A stretch of DNA of 18,411 nucleotides from JBLKSS01 sp047607725 (GCF_047607725.1 NZ_JBLKSS010000078.1:1-18411); one strand, 5' to 3'; positions 6,748 through 14,517 are shown, numbered from the stretch's first letter. Notes: generated by a model not told the origin, from the letters alone. Numbers and translations: made by a program.

Positions 6748-7170
6748 ATGGCCAGAAGACGCTCGCGCAGAGAAATCAAGTCCGAGATTAACATCGTCCC
6801 CTTGCTCGATGTGCTGCTGGTGCTGGTGTTAATTTTTATGGCGACGGCGCCGATTATAACCCAGAGCGTTGAGGTGGATTTGCCCGATGCGACCGACTCC
6901 AAAACCGTCGGTAACGATGATAATCCGCCGGTGATCGTCGAGGTGTCAGGTATCGGCCAATACAGTCTGGTGGTCGATCACCAGCGCCAGGAGCAGCTGC
7001 CCTCCGAACAGGTGGTTTCCGAGGCGCGCGCCCATATCACCGCCAATCCCAAGACGGTGTTTCTGATAGGCGGCGCCAAGGACGTGCCTTATGATGAGAT
7101 CATCAAGGCGCTGAACTTACTGCATCAGGCCGGCGTGAAGTCGGTCGGTCTGATGACGCAGCCTATCTGA
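6748..7170 (+). CDS. tolR: Tol-Pal system protein TolR
   Basis: TolR is the ExbD-like partner of TolQ in the inner membrane, with a periplasmic domain. Of two adjacent ATGs, 6748 is preferred because AGGAGG at 6735-6740 is seven bases away, against four for 6745. This gives 140 residues, close to the E. coli 142. A basic cytoplasmic tip (MARRRSRREIK) precedes one membrane helix (PLLDVLLVLVLIFMATAP). That helix carries the essential proton-path Asp at residue 21. The periplasmic part (NPPVIVEVSGIGQY, KTVFLIGGAKDVPYDEI) is intact and the C-terminus GLMTQPI is as in E. coli. No damage is seen. Confidence 0.97.
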   Translation: MARRRSRREIKSEINIVPLLDVLLVLVLIFMATAPIITQSVEVDLPDATDSKTVGNDDNPPVIVEVSGIGQYSLVVDHQRQEQLPSEQVVSEARAHITANPKTVFLIGGAKDVPYDEIIKALNLLHQAGVKSVGLMTQPI

Positions 7171-7224
7171 CGGTCGGCTGGTGAAGCGCATTATTACCGG
7201 CCAACCCCTTTTTGGGAATAGATT

Positions 7225-8037
7225 GTGTTGAAGGCTACCGAACAGAACGACAAGCTTAAACGTGCCATTATTCTGTCGATTGCGCTGCATTGTGTCCTGA
7301 TCGCCGTATTGATCTGGAGCTCGATCCATCAGCCGCAAGAATCCAGCGCGGGCGGCGGCGGGTCGTCCATTGACGCCGTGATGGTCGATCCCGGCGCCGT
7401 GGTGCAGCAATATAACCGTCAGCAGCAGCAGCAAACCGATGCGCAGTGGGCGGAGCAGCAGCGTCTCAAAGCGCTGGAGAAACAGCGTCTGGCCGCGCAG
7501 GAAGCGGCCGAAGCGCAACAGCGCGAGCAGGCTGAACAGCAAAAACAGGTGGAAGAGGCGGCGAAACAGGCCCAGGCGGAAGCGAAAAAGGCCGCCGCGG
7601 CCGACGCCAAAGCCAAAGCCGCCGCCGCGAAGAAAGCCGCGGCGCAGGCCGCCAAGCAGTCCAGCGATGTGGACGCGTTGCTGGGTGGCCTGACCGATGC
7701 TAAAAACGAGCCCAAAGCCGGCGGCGCGCCGGCGGGAACCGGTAAGGCTAAACAAAGCGGCGCTAGCGGGGCGGAAATCGATGCCTATAAAGCACAAGTC
7801 AGCCGGGCTATCAGCAATAAATTCTACGATGCGTCCAGTTACAGCGGCAGGACGTGCGATCTGCGCATCAAACTGGCGCCTGACGGCTTGCTGATCTCGG
7901 TCACCGCCGTAGGCGGCGATCCGGCGCTGTGTCAAGCGGCGGTATCCGCGGCGAAGCTGGCGACCATACCGCGGCCGCCCAGTCCGCAGGTTTATGAAGT
8001 TTTCAAAAATGCGACGCTCGGATTCTCGCCTCAGTAA
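7225..8037 (+). CDS. tolA: Tol-Pal energy transducer TolA, shortened
   Basis: TolA spans the periplasm and links the TolQR motor to Pal and TolB at the outer membrane. The GTG start at 7225 gives MLKATEQNDKLKRA. A single membrane helix lies at about residues 14-33 and keeps the TolA-motif residues Ser18, His22 and Ser33. A Gly-rich hinge (43-48) follows, then an Ala/Lys/Gln/Glu-rich helical domain II at about 66-155, and the globular domain III from about 179. Domain III has both conserved Cys residues (GRTCDLR and ALCQAA). At 270 residues it is much shorter than E. coli TolA (421), and nearly all of the loss is in domain II. The frame is intact, so a functional but compact TolA is likely. 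Confidence 0.96.
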   Translation: MLKATEQNDKLKRAIILSIALHCVLIAVLIWSSIHQPQESSAGGGGSSIDAVMVDPGAVVQQYNRQQQQQTDAQWAEQQRLKALEKQRLAAQEAAEAQQREQAEQQKQVEEAAKQAQAEAKKAAAADAKAKAAAAKKAAAQAAKQSSDVDALLGGLTDAKNEPKAGGAPAGTGKAKQSGASGAEIDAYKAQVSRAISNKFYDASSYSGRTCDLRIKLAPDGLLISVTAVGGDPALCQAAVSAAKLATIPRPPSPQVYEVFKNATLGFSPQ

Positions 8038-8160
8038 ATCCACGTAGCAGAATGCAATGTTTATCAAATAGTCCTGATGCGGTTTAAGATTTATACTATG
8101 TTGTCTAACGGGAAGATGTAGTGTTGTTTAACCCGACAAGTTTACAATTCTGCAATTGCG

Positions 8161-8181
8161 ACCGTCGCCTTAGGCGTCGGT
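8161..8181 (+). promoter_or_regulatory. Hairpin directly before the tolB ribosome site
   Basis: ACCGTCGCC (8161-8169) can pair with GGCGTCGGT (8173-8181) around a TTA loop, with one central T-T mismatch. It ends three bases before the GGAG of tolB. It has no T-tract, so it is not a typical terminator. It might affect tolB translation or mRNA stability. Confidence 0.4.
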
Positions 8182-8193
8182 TTGGGAGATGAA

Positions 8194-9483
8194 ATGAAGC
8201 AGGCATTTCGAGTAGCGTTAGGTTTATTAATTTTATGGGCTTTCGTGTTGCATGCTGAAGTGCGCATTGAAATCACCCAAGGAGTGGATTCAGCCCGGCC
8301 CATCGGGGTGGTGCCGTTTAAGTGGGCGGGGCCCGGCGCGGCGCCCGAAGATATCGGTGGGATTGTCGCCGCCGACCTGCGCAACAGCGGTAAATTCAAC
8401 CCGCTAGACACCTCCCGCCTGCCGCCGCCGGCCACCGCCGCGGAAGTCACCCCGGCCGCCTGGACGGCGCTGGGTATCGACGCCGTGGTGGTGGGGCAGG
8501 TGCAGCCGAGCGCGGACGGCAGCTACATGGTATCTTATCAATTGGTGGATACCTCGGGTAATCCCGGTGCCATTTTAGTGCAGAACCAATTCAAAGCACC
8601 GCGCAAATGGCTGCGTTGGTCCGCGCATGCCGTTAGCGATGAGAGTTTTGAAAAGCTGACCGGTATCAAGGGTGCGTTCCGCACACGCATCGCCTACGTG
8701 GTGCAAACCAACGGCGGTCAGTTCCCCTACGAATTGCGGGTAGCGGATTACGACGGTTATAACCAGACGCCGGTACACCGTTCGCCGCAGCCGCTAATGT
8801 CGCCGGCCTGGTCCCCTGACGGCAGCAAACTGGCCTATGTCACCTTTGAAAGCGGTCGCTCGGCGTTGGTTATCCAGACATTGGATAGCGGCGCTGTCCG
8901 TCAGGTGGCGAGTTTCCCGCAGCACAACGGCGCGCCGGCTTTCTCGCCGGACGGCAACAAGCTGGCCTTCGCGCTGTCGAAGACCGGCAGCCTGAATTTG
9001 TATGTGATGGATCTAGGATCGGGTCAGATTCATCAGGTGACCGACGGTCGCAGCAACAATACAGAGCCGACCTGGTTCCCGGACAGCCAGACGCTGGCGT
9101 ATACCTCCGACCAGGGCTGCCGTCCGCAGGTGTATAAAATCAATATCAATGGCGGTACGCCGCAGCGCCTGTCCTGGGAAGGCTCCCAGAATCAGGATGC
9201 CGACGTTAGCTCGGACGGCAAGTTCCTGGCTATGGTCAGCAGCAACAATGGCGCGCAGCATATCGCTAAACTGGATCTGGCAACGGGAGCCGTACAAGTA
9301 TTGACGGACACGTTCCTGGATGAGACGCCTAGCGTCGCTCCCAATGGCACAATGGTTATCTACAGCGCTTTGCAAGGGCTGGGTTCCGTGTTACAGCTGG
9401 TCTCGACTGATGGGCGTTTCAAAGCGCGTCTTCCGGCAACCGATGGACAGGTCAAATTTCCTGCCTGGTCGCCGTATCTGTGA
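8194..9483 (+). CDS. tolB: Tol-Pal periplasmic protein TolB
   Basis: TolB is a periplasmic beta-propeller that binds Pal and competes with Pal's hold on peptidoglycan. The start is ATG 8194 (MKQAFRVALG), five bases after GGAG; an in-frame TTG at 8182 is unlikely. A Sec signal peptide runs to about residue 21 (VLHA before EVRIEI), which leaves the TolB-box N-terminus. An N-terminal alpha/beta domain (RPIGVVPFKWAGPGAAPEDI) is followed by propeller repeats: SPAWSPDGSKLAY, APAFSPDGNKLAF, EPTWFPDSQTLAY, and the closing FPAWSPYL. The 429 residues match E. coli (430). One oddity is Cys in SDQGCRPQ where E. coli has Gly. The gene is intact. Confidence 0.97.
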   Translation: MKQAFRVALGLLILWAFVLHAEVRIEITQGVDSARPIGVVPFKWAGPGAAPEDIGGIVAADLRNSGKFNPLDTSRLPPPATAAEVTPAAWTALGIDAVVVGQVQPSADGSYMVSYQLVDTSGNPGAILVQNQFKAPRKWLRWSAHAVSDESFEKLTGIKGAFRTRIAYVVQTNGGQFPYELRVADYDGYNQTPVHRSPQPLMSPAWSPDGSKLAYVTFESGRSALVIQTLDSGAVRQVASFPQHNGAPAFSPDGNKLAFALSKTGSLNLYVMDLGSGQIHQVTDGRSNNTEPTWFPDSQTLAYTSDQGCRPQVYKININGGTPQRLSWEGSQNQDADVSSDGKFLAMVSSNNGAQHIAKLDLATGAVQVLTDTFLDETPSVAPNGTMVIYSALQGLGSVLQLVSTDGRFKARLPATDGQVKFPAWSPYL

Positions 9484-9526
9484 TGCATGTGTAAATGTGT
9501 ATGGCAAACTATAAAAGGAATATGAG

Positions 9527-10045
9527 ATGCAACTGAACAAAGTGCTGAAAGGGCTTATGTTGGCGGTGCCGGTTATGGCGATTGCCGCATGTAGTTCTCA
9601 CAAAAGCGCCAACAATGGTGACGAATCTGCCATGGGCGCCGGTGCTGGCACTGGCATGGACATGAACGGCAACAACGCGTCGTCCGACGAGCAGGCTCGT
9701 CTGCAGATGCAAGAGCTTCAGCGCAACAATATCGTTTACTTCGATTTGGACAAATACGATATCCGCTCTGAATTCGCTCAGATGCTTGACGCTCACGCCA
9801 ATTTCCTGCGCAGCAACCCGTCCTACAAAGTGACCATTGAAGGCCACGCGGACGAACGCGGTACGCCGGAATACAACATCGCCCTGGGCGAACGCCGCAC
9901 CAATGCCGTGAAGATGTATCTTCAGGGTAAAGGCGTTTCCGCCGATCAGATCGCTATCGTATCTTACGGTAAAGAGAAACCGGCCGTACTGGGTCACGAC
10001 GAAGCGGCTTGTGCCAAAAACCGTCGTGCCGTCCTGGTCTACTAA
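9527..10045 (+). CDS. pal: Peptidoglycan-associated lipoprotein Pal
   Basis: Pal is the outer-membrane lipoprotein that anchors the membrane to peptidoglycan and is collected at division sites by TolA. The 172-residue product has a lipoprotein signal (MQLNKVLKGLM to MAIAAC) with the modified Cys at residue 22. A flexible Gly/Asn-rich linker follows to about residue 55. The OmpA-like domain (NNIVYFDLDKYDIRSEF, EGHADERGTPEYN, NRRAVLVY) carries the conserved Asp and Arg residues that bind diaminopimelate. Length is one short of E. coli Pal. It lies 43 bases after tolB and 9 before cpoB, so co-transcription is likely. No lesions are seen. Confidence 0.97.
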   Translation: MQLNKVLKGLMLAVPVMAIAACSSHKSANNGDESAMGAGAGTGMDMNGNNASSDEQARLQMQELQRNNIVYFDLDKYDIRSEFAQMLDAHANFLRSNPSYKVTIEGHADERGTPEYNIALGERRTNAVKMYLQGKGVSADQIAIVSYGKEKPAVLGHDEAACAKNRRAVLVY

Positions 10046-10054
10046 GAGTCTTGC

Positions 10055-10843
10055 ATGAGCAATAACTTCAGACCTTATCTGTTGAGTCTGTCGTTATTGG
10101 TTGGTGTAGCGGCCCCCTGGGCCGCTACCGCCCAAGCGCCAATCAGTAATGTCGGCTCCGGCTCGATAGAAGACCGGGTCACTCAACTTGAGCGTATTTC
10201 CAATGCGCACAGTCAACTGCTAACCCAGCTTCAGCAGCAGCTCGCCGATAATCAACGCGATATCGACTCGCTGCGCGGCCAGATTCAGGAAAACCAATAC
10301 CAGCTGTCGCAGGTCGTCGAGCGGCAAAAACAGATCTACCAGCAGATGGACAGCCTCTCCAGCCAGGCGCCCTCCGCTTCCCAGGACGGTCAGCCCCAGG
10401 CGTCCACGTCCACCGACGGCGGCAGCCAAGGCGCGGCGCCGGCCGCCGATAAGGCAACCGCCGGCAGCGGCGACGCCAACATCGACTATAATGAGGCAGT
10501 GGCGCTGGTGCTGGAGAAAAAACAGTACGACCAGGCCATTAGCACATTCCGCAACTTTGTTAAACGTTACCCTGATTCCACCTATCAACCCAACGCCAAT
10601 TACTGGCTTGGGCAGCTCAATTATAATCAGGGTAAAAAAGACGATGCGCTCTATTATTTCGCCCTGGTGGCGAAGACCTACCCCAAATCCCCTAAAGCGC
10701 CCGACGCATTGTTGAAGGTGGGCGTCATCATGCAGGAGAAAGGCCAGAAAGATAAAGCCCGGGCGGTTTATCAGCAGGTCGGAAAACTGTATCCCAGCGC
10801 CGAGGCGACCAAGCAGGCGCAAAAACGGCTGGCGGGACTGTAA
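10055..10843 (+). CDS. cpoB: Cell division coordinator CpoB (YbgF)
   Basis: CpoB is a periplasmic protein that couples Tol-driven outer-membrane constriction with PBP1B-dependent peptidoglycan synthesis. The 262-residue product starts MSNNFRPYLLSLSLL. It has a Sec signal peptide cut near ATAQA/PISN, a coiled coil (about 38-100: DRVTQLERISNAHSQLLTQL and onward) that trimerises in E. coli, a Ser/Ala/Gly linker, and three TPR-like repeats from about 145 (YDQAISTFRNFVKRYPDS, then KKDDALYYFALVAKTYP, then KARAVYQQVGKLYP). Length equals E. coli CpoB (263). It is the last gene of the cluster. No clear intrinsic terminator follows before the tRNA promoter. Confidence 0.96.
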   Translation: MSNNFRPYLLSLSLLVGVAAPWAATAQAPISNVGSGSIEDRVTQLERISNAHSQLLTQLQQQLADNQRDIDSLRGQIQENQYQLSQVVERQKQIYQQMDSLSSQAPSASQDGQPQASTSTDGGSQGAAPAADKATAGSGDANIDYNEAVALVLEKKQYDQAISTFRNFVKRYPDSTYQPNANYWLGQLNYNQGKKDDALYYFALVAKTYPKSPKAPDALLKVGVIMQEKGQKDKARAVYQQVGKLYPSAEATKQAQKRLAGL

Positions 10844-10933
10844 CCATGACGGGTCTGAACGGGGCAGGGCGGCGTAAAACGGGTCAGAATGCTAGAAGAT
10901 CAGGCAGTTGGCCGCGCTTGAACTAATTAATGG

Positions 10934-10961
10934 TTGCGTCAAAATTTATAATAAGTAATAT
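10934..10961 (+). promoter_or_regulatory. Promoter of the tRNA-Lys gene
   Basis: TTGCGT (10934-10939) and TAATAT (10956-10961) are separated by 16 AT-rich bases and followed by a GC-rich stretch before the tRNA. This is the usual layout of a stable-RNA promoter. Confidence 0.55.
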
Positions 10962-11020
10962 ATGCTGCCGTTGCCCGGGGAAAGCTGATTTCCTCTGGCC
11001 GCGGTTGTCATCGGGTATCG

Positions 11021-11096
11021 GGGTCGTTAGCTCAGTTGGTAGAGCAGTTGACTTTTAATCAATTGGTCGCAGGTTCGAATCCTGCACGACCCACCA
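11021..11096 (+). tRNA. lysT: tRNA-Lys (anticodon UUU)
   Basis: The 76-base gene starts GGGTCGTTAGCTCAGTTGG and ends CACGACCCACCA with an encoded CCA. The acceptor arm GGGTCGT pairs with ACGACCC. The anticodon stem GTTGA/TCAAT encloses the loop CTTTTAA, with TTT at 11054-11056. The T arm GCAGG-TTCGAAT-CCTGC is canonical. E. coli has a run of Lys and Val tRNAs at this spot between cpoB and nadA; only one gene is present here. Confidence 0.97.
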
Positions 11097-11188
11097 TCCT
11101 TCGCCTGGTTACCTTATCTCTCACTCTCCATGTTTAGCCGCCGTCGTGCGCGCGGATGATCAAATGACACACGATTTGAAGACGCGTC

Positions 11189-11206
11189 TGTGTTACCCAC
11201 TAAACA
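11189..11206 (+). promoter_or_regulatory. Relic NadR-like operator, distal
   Basis: TGTGTT-N6-TAAACA fits the 18-base NadR consensus TGTTTA-N6-TAAACA with a perfect right half and a 4/6 left half. It lies 148 bases upstream of the nadA start. NadR represses nadA in enterobacteria when NAD is plentiful. Confidence 0.4.
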
Positions 11207-11262
11207 TTTTTTAGCCAAAACGCAGAAAATAGGCGCGACAACGGGCTATAAATCTCGTATTT

Positions 11263-11280
11263 TGTTTAGCATACAAAACC
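11263..11280 (+). promoter_or_regulatory. Relic NadR-like operator, proximal
   Basis: TGTTTA-N6-AAAACC has a perfect left half and a 4/6 right half of the NadR box, 74 bases before the nadA start. Together with the site at 11189 it suggests a NadR-controlled promoter that is no longer needed because nadA is broken. Confidence 0.45.
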
Positions 11281-11353
11281 CAGACTTTCGCCAGGCGGTA
11301 ACTTGCGTTCTTAATGGCCCGGTGCGGCGACTGCGTAGCGCCAGAGAGCAGCG

Positions 11354-12392
11354 ATGAGTGAACTAATCGACGATTTTGCCCCCCATTACCCTTTCCCGCC
11401 CAAACCCGCGGCGTTGAAGGAGGAGGAAAAGGCCGGCTTGCGGGAGCGCATTGCACGTCTGCTAAAGGCGCGCAACGCGGTTATCGTGGCCCACTATTAT
11501 ACCGATCCGGAGATCCAGGCGCTGGCGGAAGCAACCGGCGGCTCTGCGGGGCGGATTCGCTGGAGATGGCGCGTTTTGGCAGCAGCCCGCCGGCCACCAC
11601 GCTGCTGGTGGCCGGCGGGCGCTTCATGGGCAGATCTTAAGTCCGGAGAAAACCGTGCTGATGCCGACGCTGCACGCGGAATGCTCACTCGATCTCGGCT
11701 GTCCGGAGGCAGCGTTCAGCGCGTTTTGCGATACTCACCACGACCGAACGGTGGTGGTGTACGCCAACACCTCCGCCGCGGTCAAAGCGCGCGCTGACTG
11801 GGTAGTGACGTCCAGTATCGCGGTTGAGCTTATCGATCATCTCGACAGTCTGGGAGAGAAGATTATCTGGGCGCCGGACCGCCATCTTGGCCGCTATGTG
11901 CAAAAACAGACCGGTGCGGATATGCTGTGCTGGCAAAGCGCCTGTATTGTGCATGATGAATTTAAGACCCAGGCGCTGCGCCGCATGAAAAGATTCTATC
12001 CCGACGTGGCCGTGCTGGTCCATCCCGAATCACCGCAGGCGGTGGTCGATTTGGCCGATGCGGTTGGTTCCACCAGCCAGCTGATTCAGGCGGCCAAAAC
12101 CTTGCCGCAGCAGCAGATGATTGTGGCCACCGATCGCGGTATTTTTTTCAAGATGCAGCAGGCGTGCCCGGAGAAGACCTTATTAGCGGCACCGACCGCC
12201 GGGGAGGGCGCAACCTGCCGTAGCTGCGCGCATTGTCCGTGGATGGCGATGAACGGGCTCAAGGCTATCGCGGCGGGGCTCGAACGGGGCGGCGTGGAGC
12301 ATGAGATACGGGTCGAGGAAGCCGTGCGTCAGCGGGCGTTGGTACCACTGAATCGTATGCTGGCTTTCGCGGCCGATCTTAAGCGCCGCTAA
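11354..12392 (+). pseudogene. nadA: Quinolinate synthase NadA, two frameshifts
   Basis: NadA is the iron-sulfur enzyme that makes quinolinate from iminoaspartate and dihydroxyacetone phosphate in de novo NAD synthesis (347 residues in E. coli). The start at 11354 (MSELIDDFAPHYPFPPKP) and the N-terminus through AHYYTDPEIQALAEATGG match well. The frame breaks near 11542-11550 and continues as DSLEMARFGSSPPATTLLVAG. It breaks again near 11628-11634, where about ten bases that would encode ETAK are missing. It then runs intact from ILSPEKTVLMPTLHAECSLD to AADLKRR at 12392. The cluster-ligand Cys region GEGATCRSCAHCP is still present. Both lesions are recent. The host of this genome probably takes up NAD precursors instead. 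Confidence 0.93.
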
Positions 12393-12431
12393 GATCACAG
12401 TGCGGGAGGCGCATTGAGCTGACAGCCGTGA

Positions 12432-12502
12432 AGATTGGCGCGCTGGTTGCGCCTGAGCTGGCCGCCGCGCAGAGATTGGCGTGCAGGTTGCGCCTGAGCG
12501 GG
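12432..12502. repeat. Imperfect 30-bp direct repeat between nadA and the phosphoesterase
   Basis: AGATTGGCGCGCTGGTTGCG at 12432 continues CCTGAGCTGG, and AGATTGGCGTGCAGGTTGCG at 12473 continues CCTGAGCGGG. The copies differ at about five of 30 positions and are 41 bases apart. This gap has no gene and is where pnuC would be in E. coli. Confidence 0.6.
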
Positions 12503-12571
12503 CGACCTCAGCTTAGCAGGCCGCAACCCGGCGGCACGTGGCCGTATCGGGCGCGATGACAGGAGGCGGAC

Positions 12572-13306
12572 GTGATTATCGCTCAAATCTCAGACATTCA
12601 TGCGGCAGCCGATAACGATAACCTGTCCAGGCTAGACCGTGCCCTGGCGTGGCTTGATATTATCGCGCCGGACGTTCTCGTCCTCACCGGTGACCTGATA
12701 GATAATGGCGAGATCGAGGACTATACGGCGATAGCGGCCCGACTGGCAACCCGTCCCTATCCCGCCTTCATCCTACCGGGGAATTCCGATAACAGGGCAG
12801 CTATGCGCACCGTCTTGAACGCGCGCTACTGGACCGACGCGGGAAAGGGGCCGCTACATTTTGTGATGAATTTCAAAAAATTGCGTCTTATCGGCCTGGA
12901 TACTACCGTGGAGGGAACCGCGACGGGTCAGGGGGCGGGGCACCTGTCGTGGCTGCAGGATGCGTTGTTGGCAAAAGGCCCCTCGGCGTCGATGCTGTTT
13001 TTACATCATCACGTCTTCGAGTGCGGCATCGCGCCTATGGATCGCATCATGTGCGGAGGATCGGCGGCGTTGGGCGCGCTACTGCGCGATCATCCGCGTC
13101 GACCGCTCGCGCTCGCGACAGGCCATGCGCATCGCCCCGCGGCAGGCACGCTGGCGGGCATACCCGCCTACCTCTCTGGCTCGATTTGCCCCGCCAACCC
13201 GTTGTGGTTGGGGTCGGCGACGATACCCCCCGCGGCCGATCCCCCCGCGCTGATGATCCACCGCTTGGCAAACGGCTCCCTCGCTAGCCACTTTATTGTC
13301 GTTTGA
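12572..13306 (+). CDS. CpdA-like metallophosphoesterase with altered GNHD box
   Basis: This 244-residue protein is a calcineurin-type dimetal phosphoesterase, closest in layout to the class III cyclic-nucleotide phosphodiesterases (CpdA, Rv0805 type). It starts at GTG 12572, five bases after AGGAGG. Visible ligands are Asp8 and His10 (QISDIH), Asp41 (LTGDLID), Asn71 (PGNSDN), the His run 145-147 (FLHHHVF), and His185/His187 (GHAH). The usual GNHD box reads GNSD, so the His that commonly helps protonate the leaving group is Ser72. The gene is intact and on the same strand as nadA, in the position of pnuC in E. coli. Substrate is unknown; cAMP or a phosphodiester is only a family-level guess, and activity may be reduced. 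Confidence 0.82.
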   Translation: MIIAQISDIHAAADNDNLSRLDRALAWLDIIAPDVLVLTGDLIDNGEIEDYTAIAARLATRPYPAFILPGNSDNRAAMRTVLNARYWTDAGKGPLHFVMNFKKLRLIGLDTTVEGTATGQGAGHLSWLQDALLAKGPSASMLFLHHHVFECGIAPMDRIMCGGSAALGALLRDHPRRPLALATGHAHRPAAGTLAGIPAYLSGSICPANPLWLGSATIPPAADPPALMIHRLANGSLASHFIVV

Positions 13307-13337
13307 GTCCGCCGCCATGTCCGGTTTATCTTTGTTC

Positions 13338-13402
13338 GGCTATCGGCTATCGAGTATCAGCGAACAACCTTTGGTTTTTGGCTACCGGCTACCGGCTACC
13401 GG
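13338..13402. repeat. 7-bp tandem repeats GGCTAYC
   Basis: Two copies of GGCTATC (13338-13351) and three copies of GGCTACC plus GG (13380-13402) lie in the gap between the phosphoesterase and zitB. AACAACCT also occurs twice nearby (13363 and 13405). This looks like slippage-driven expansion in non-coding sequence. Confidence 0.7.
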
Positions 13403-13474
13403 CCAACAACCTTCGGCTTACGATCAGCGGTTGCCTACAAAAGGGGAAAGAGTGAGCGGCAACGTTAACCCCCA

Positions 13475-13494
13475 GGCCGGGTTACGGCCCGGCC
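13475..13494. repeat. GC-rich hairpin near the 3' end of zitB
   Basis: GGCCGGG (13475-13481) and CCCGGCC (13488-13494) form a perfect 7-bp stem with a 6-base loop, 16 bases beyond the zitB stop. No T-tract follows on either strand, so a terminator role is weakly supported. GCAACGTTAA is repeated on both sides (13459 and 13504). Confidence 0.35.
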
Positions 13495-13509
13495 GAGGGC
13501 CCCGCAACG

Positions 13510-14517
13510 TTAATGATGGTGATGGGCGTGCAGGTTCACCGCGCCCTGATGAATCACGCAATTATCTTCTTCGCAGCGCTGATACTCCATTTGGATGGTC
13601 GCATGCCCGATGTGATAGTGCTCAAGCAGATAATCCTGAATGCGGTGCAAGAGCCCGTCGTGGTCGCGCGGCGGAATGACCTGCACATGCAGCGTCATCA
13701 ACGGCCGCTCGCCGACCTGCCAGAGATGGACATGATGAATATTGCGCACTTCAGGAATATTGCGCGTCATTTCGCGCTTGAGTTTCTCAATATCGAACTG
13801 CTGTGGGGTACCTTCCAGCAACTCGTGCAGGCTTTCACGCAGCAACCGCCAGCCGCTGCGCAACACGAGACAAGAAACCAGAATCGACAGCAGCGGGTCA
13901 ATAGGCAGCCAGCCCGTGTAGAGGATCACCAGCGCGGCGATAATGGCGCCGACTGAGCCGAACAAATCCCCCAAAACATGCAGCGCGGCCGCACGCAGAT
14001 TGATATTTTTTTCGCCGCTGCCGCCGTGCAGCAGCCAGAACGATAAAATATTCGCCACCAGCCCGGCGACGGCGATGGACATCATGGTCCAGCCGGCGAT
14101 GGGCTGGGGGGCGAGAAAGCGATGCGCGGCTTCCCAGACGATCATCACCGTGATAAACAGCAGCGCCAGCGCATTGAGAAACGCAGCCAGCGTGGTTAAA
14201 CGCAGATAACCGAAGGTGTGGCGGCTATTGGGCCGGCGGGCGGCAAAGCGTACCGCCAGTAACGCCATCAGCAGCGCGGCGGTATCGGTCAGCATATGCC
14301 CTGCATCCGCCAGCAACGCCAGCGATCCTGATAGCCAGCCGCCGACCGCCTCGACAAGCATAAACAGCGCCGTGACGACAAAAGCCACCAGCAGGCGTTT
14401 ATGTGCGCCTGTTTCCGCATCAGGGGATGGGTGGTCATGTCCGTGCCCGCGGTGGCCACCGTGGGGCGCCGGCGTTGCGGCTACAGGTGTGTGGGAATAC
14501 ATAGGATCTGCCGGCAT
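13510..14517 (-). CDS. zitB: Zinc efflux cation-diffusion facilitator ZitB
   Basis: ZitB is an inner-membrane Zn(II)/proton antiporter of the CDF family. The 335-residue product starts at ATG 14517 with AGGAAA six bases upstream. It has a His-rich N-terminus (residues 9-29 hold six His), six membrane helices, and the two HxxxD zinc sites: His74/Asp78 in LLADAGHMLTDTAAL, and HVLGDLFGSVGAI in TM5. The C-terminal cytoplasmic domain (EVRNIHHVHLWQVGERPL) and a His-rich tail (HAHHHH) are complete. It is slightly longer than E. coli ZitB (313), mainly at the N-terminus. The position between nadA and ybgS-aroG matches E. coli. No lesions are seen. Confidence 0.95.
   Translation of the reverse strand: MPADPMYSHTPVAATPAPHGGHRGHGHDHPSPDAETGAHKRLLVAFVVTALFMLVEAVGGWLSGSLALLADAGHMLTDTAALLMALLAVRFAARRPNSRHTFGYLRLTTLAAFLNALALLFITVMIVWEAAHRFLAPQPIAGWTMMSIAVAGLVANILSFWLLHGGSGEKNINLRAAALHVLGDLFGSVGAIIAALVILYTGWLPIDPLLSILVSCLVLRSGWRLLRESLHELLEGTPQQFDIEKLKREMTRNIPEVRNIHHVHLWQVGERPLMTLHVQVIPPRDHDGLLHRIQDYLLEHYHIGHATIQMEYQRCEEDNCVIHQGAVNLHAHHHH

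Noticed and set aside
7117..8067. 316-residue open frame antisense to tolA
   Set aside because: It is the complement of the Ala/Lys/Gln-rich tolA helical domain, which yields long stop-free antisense frames by composition alone.
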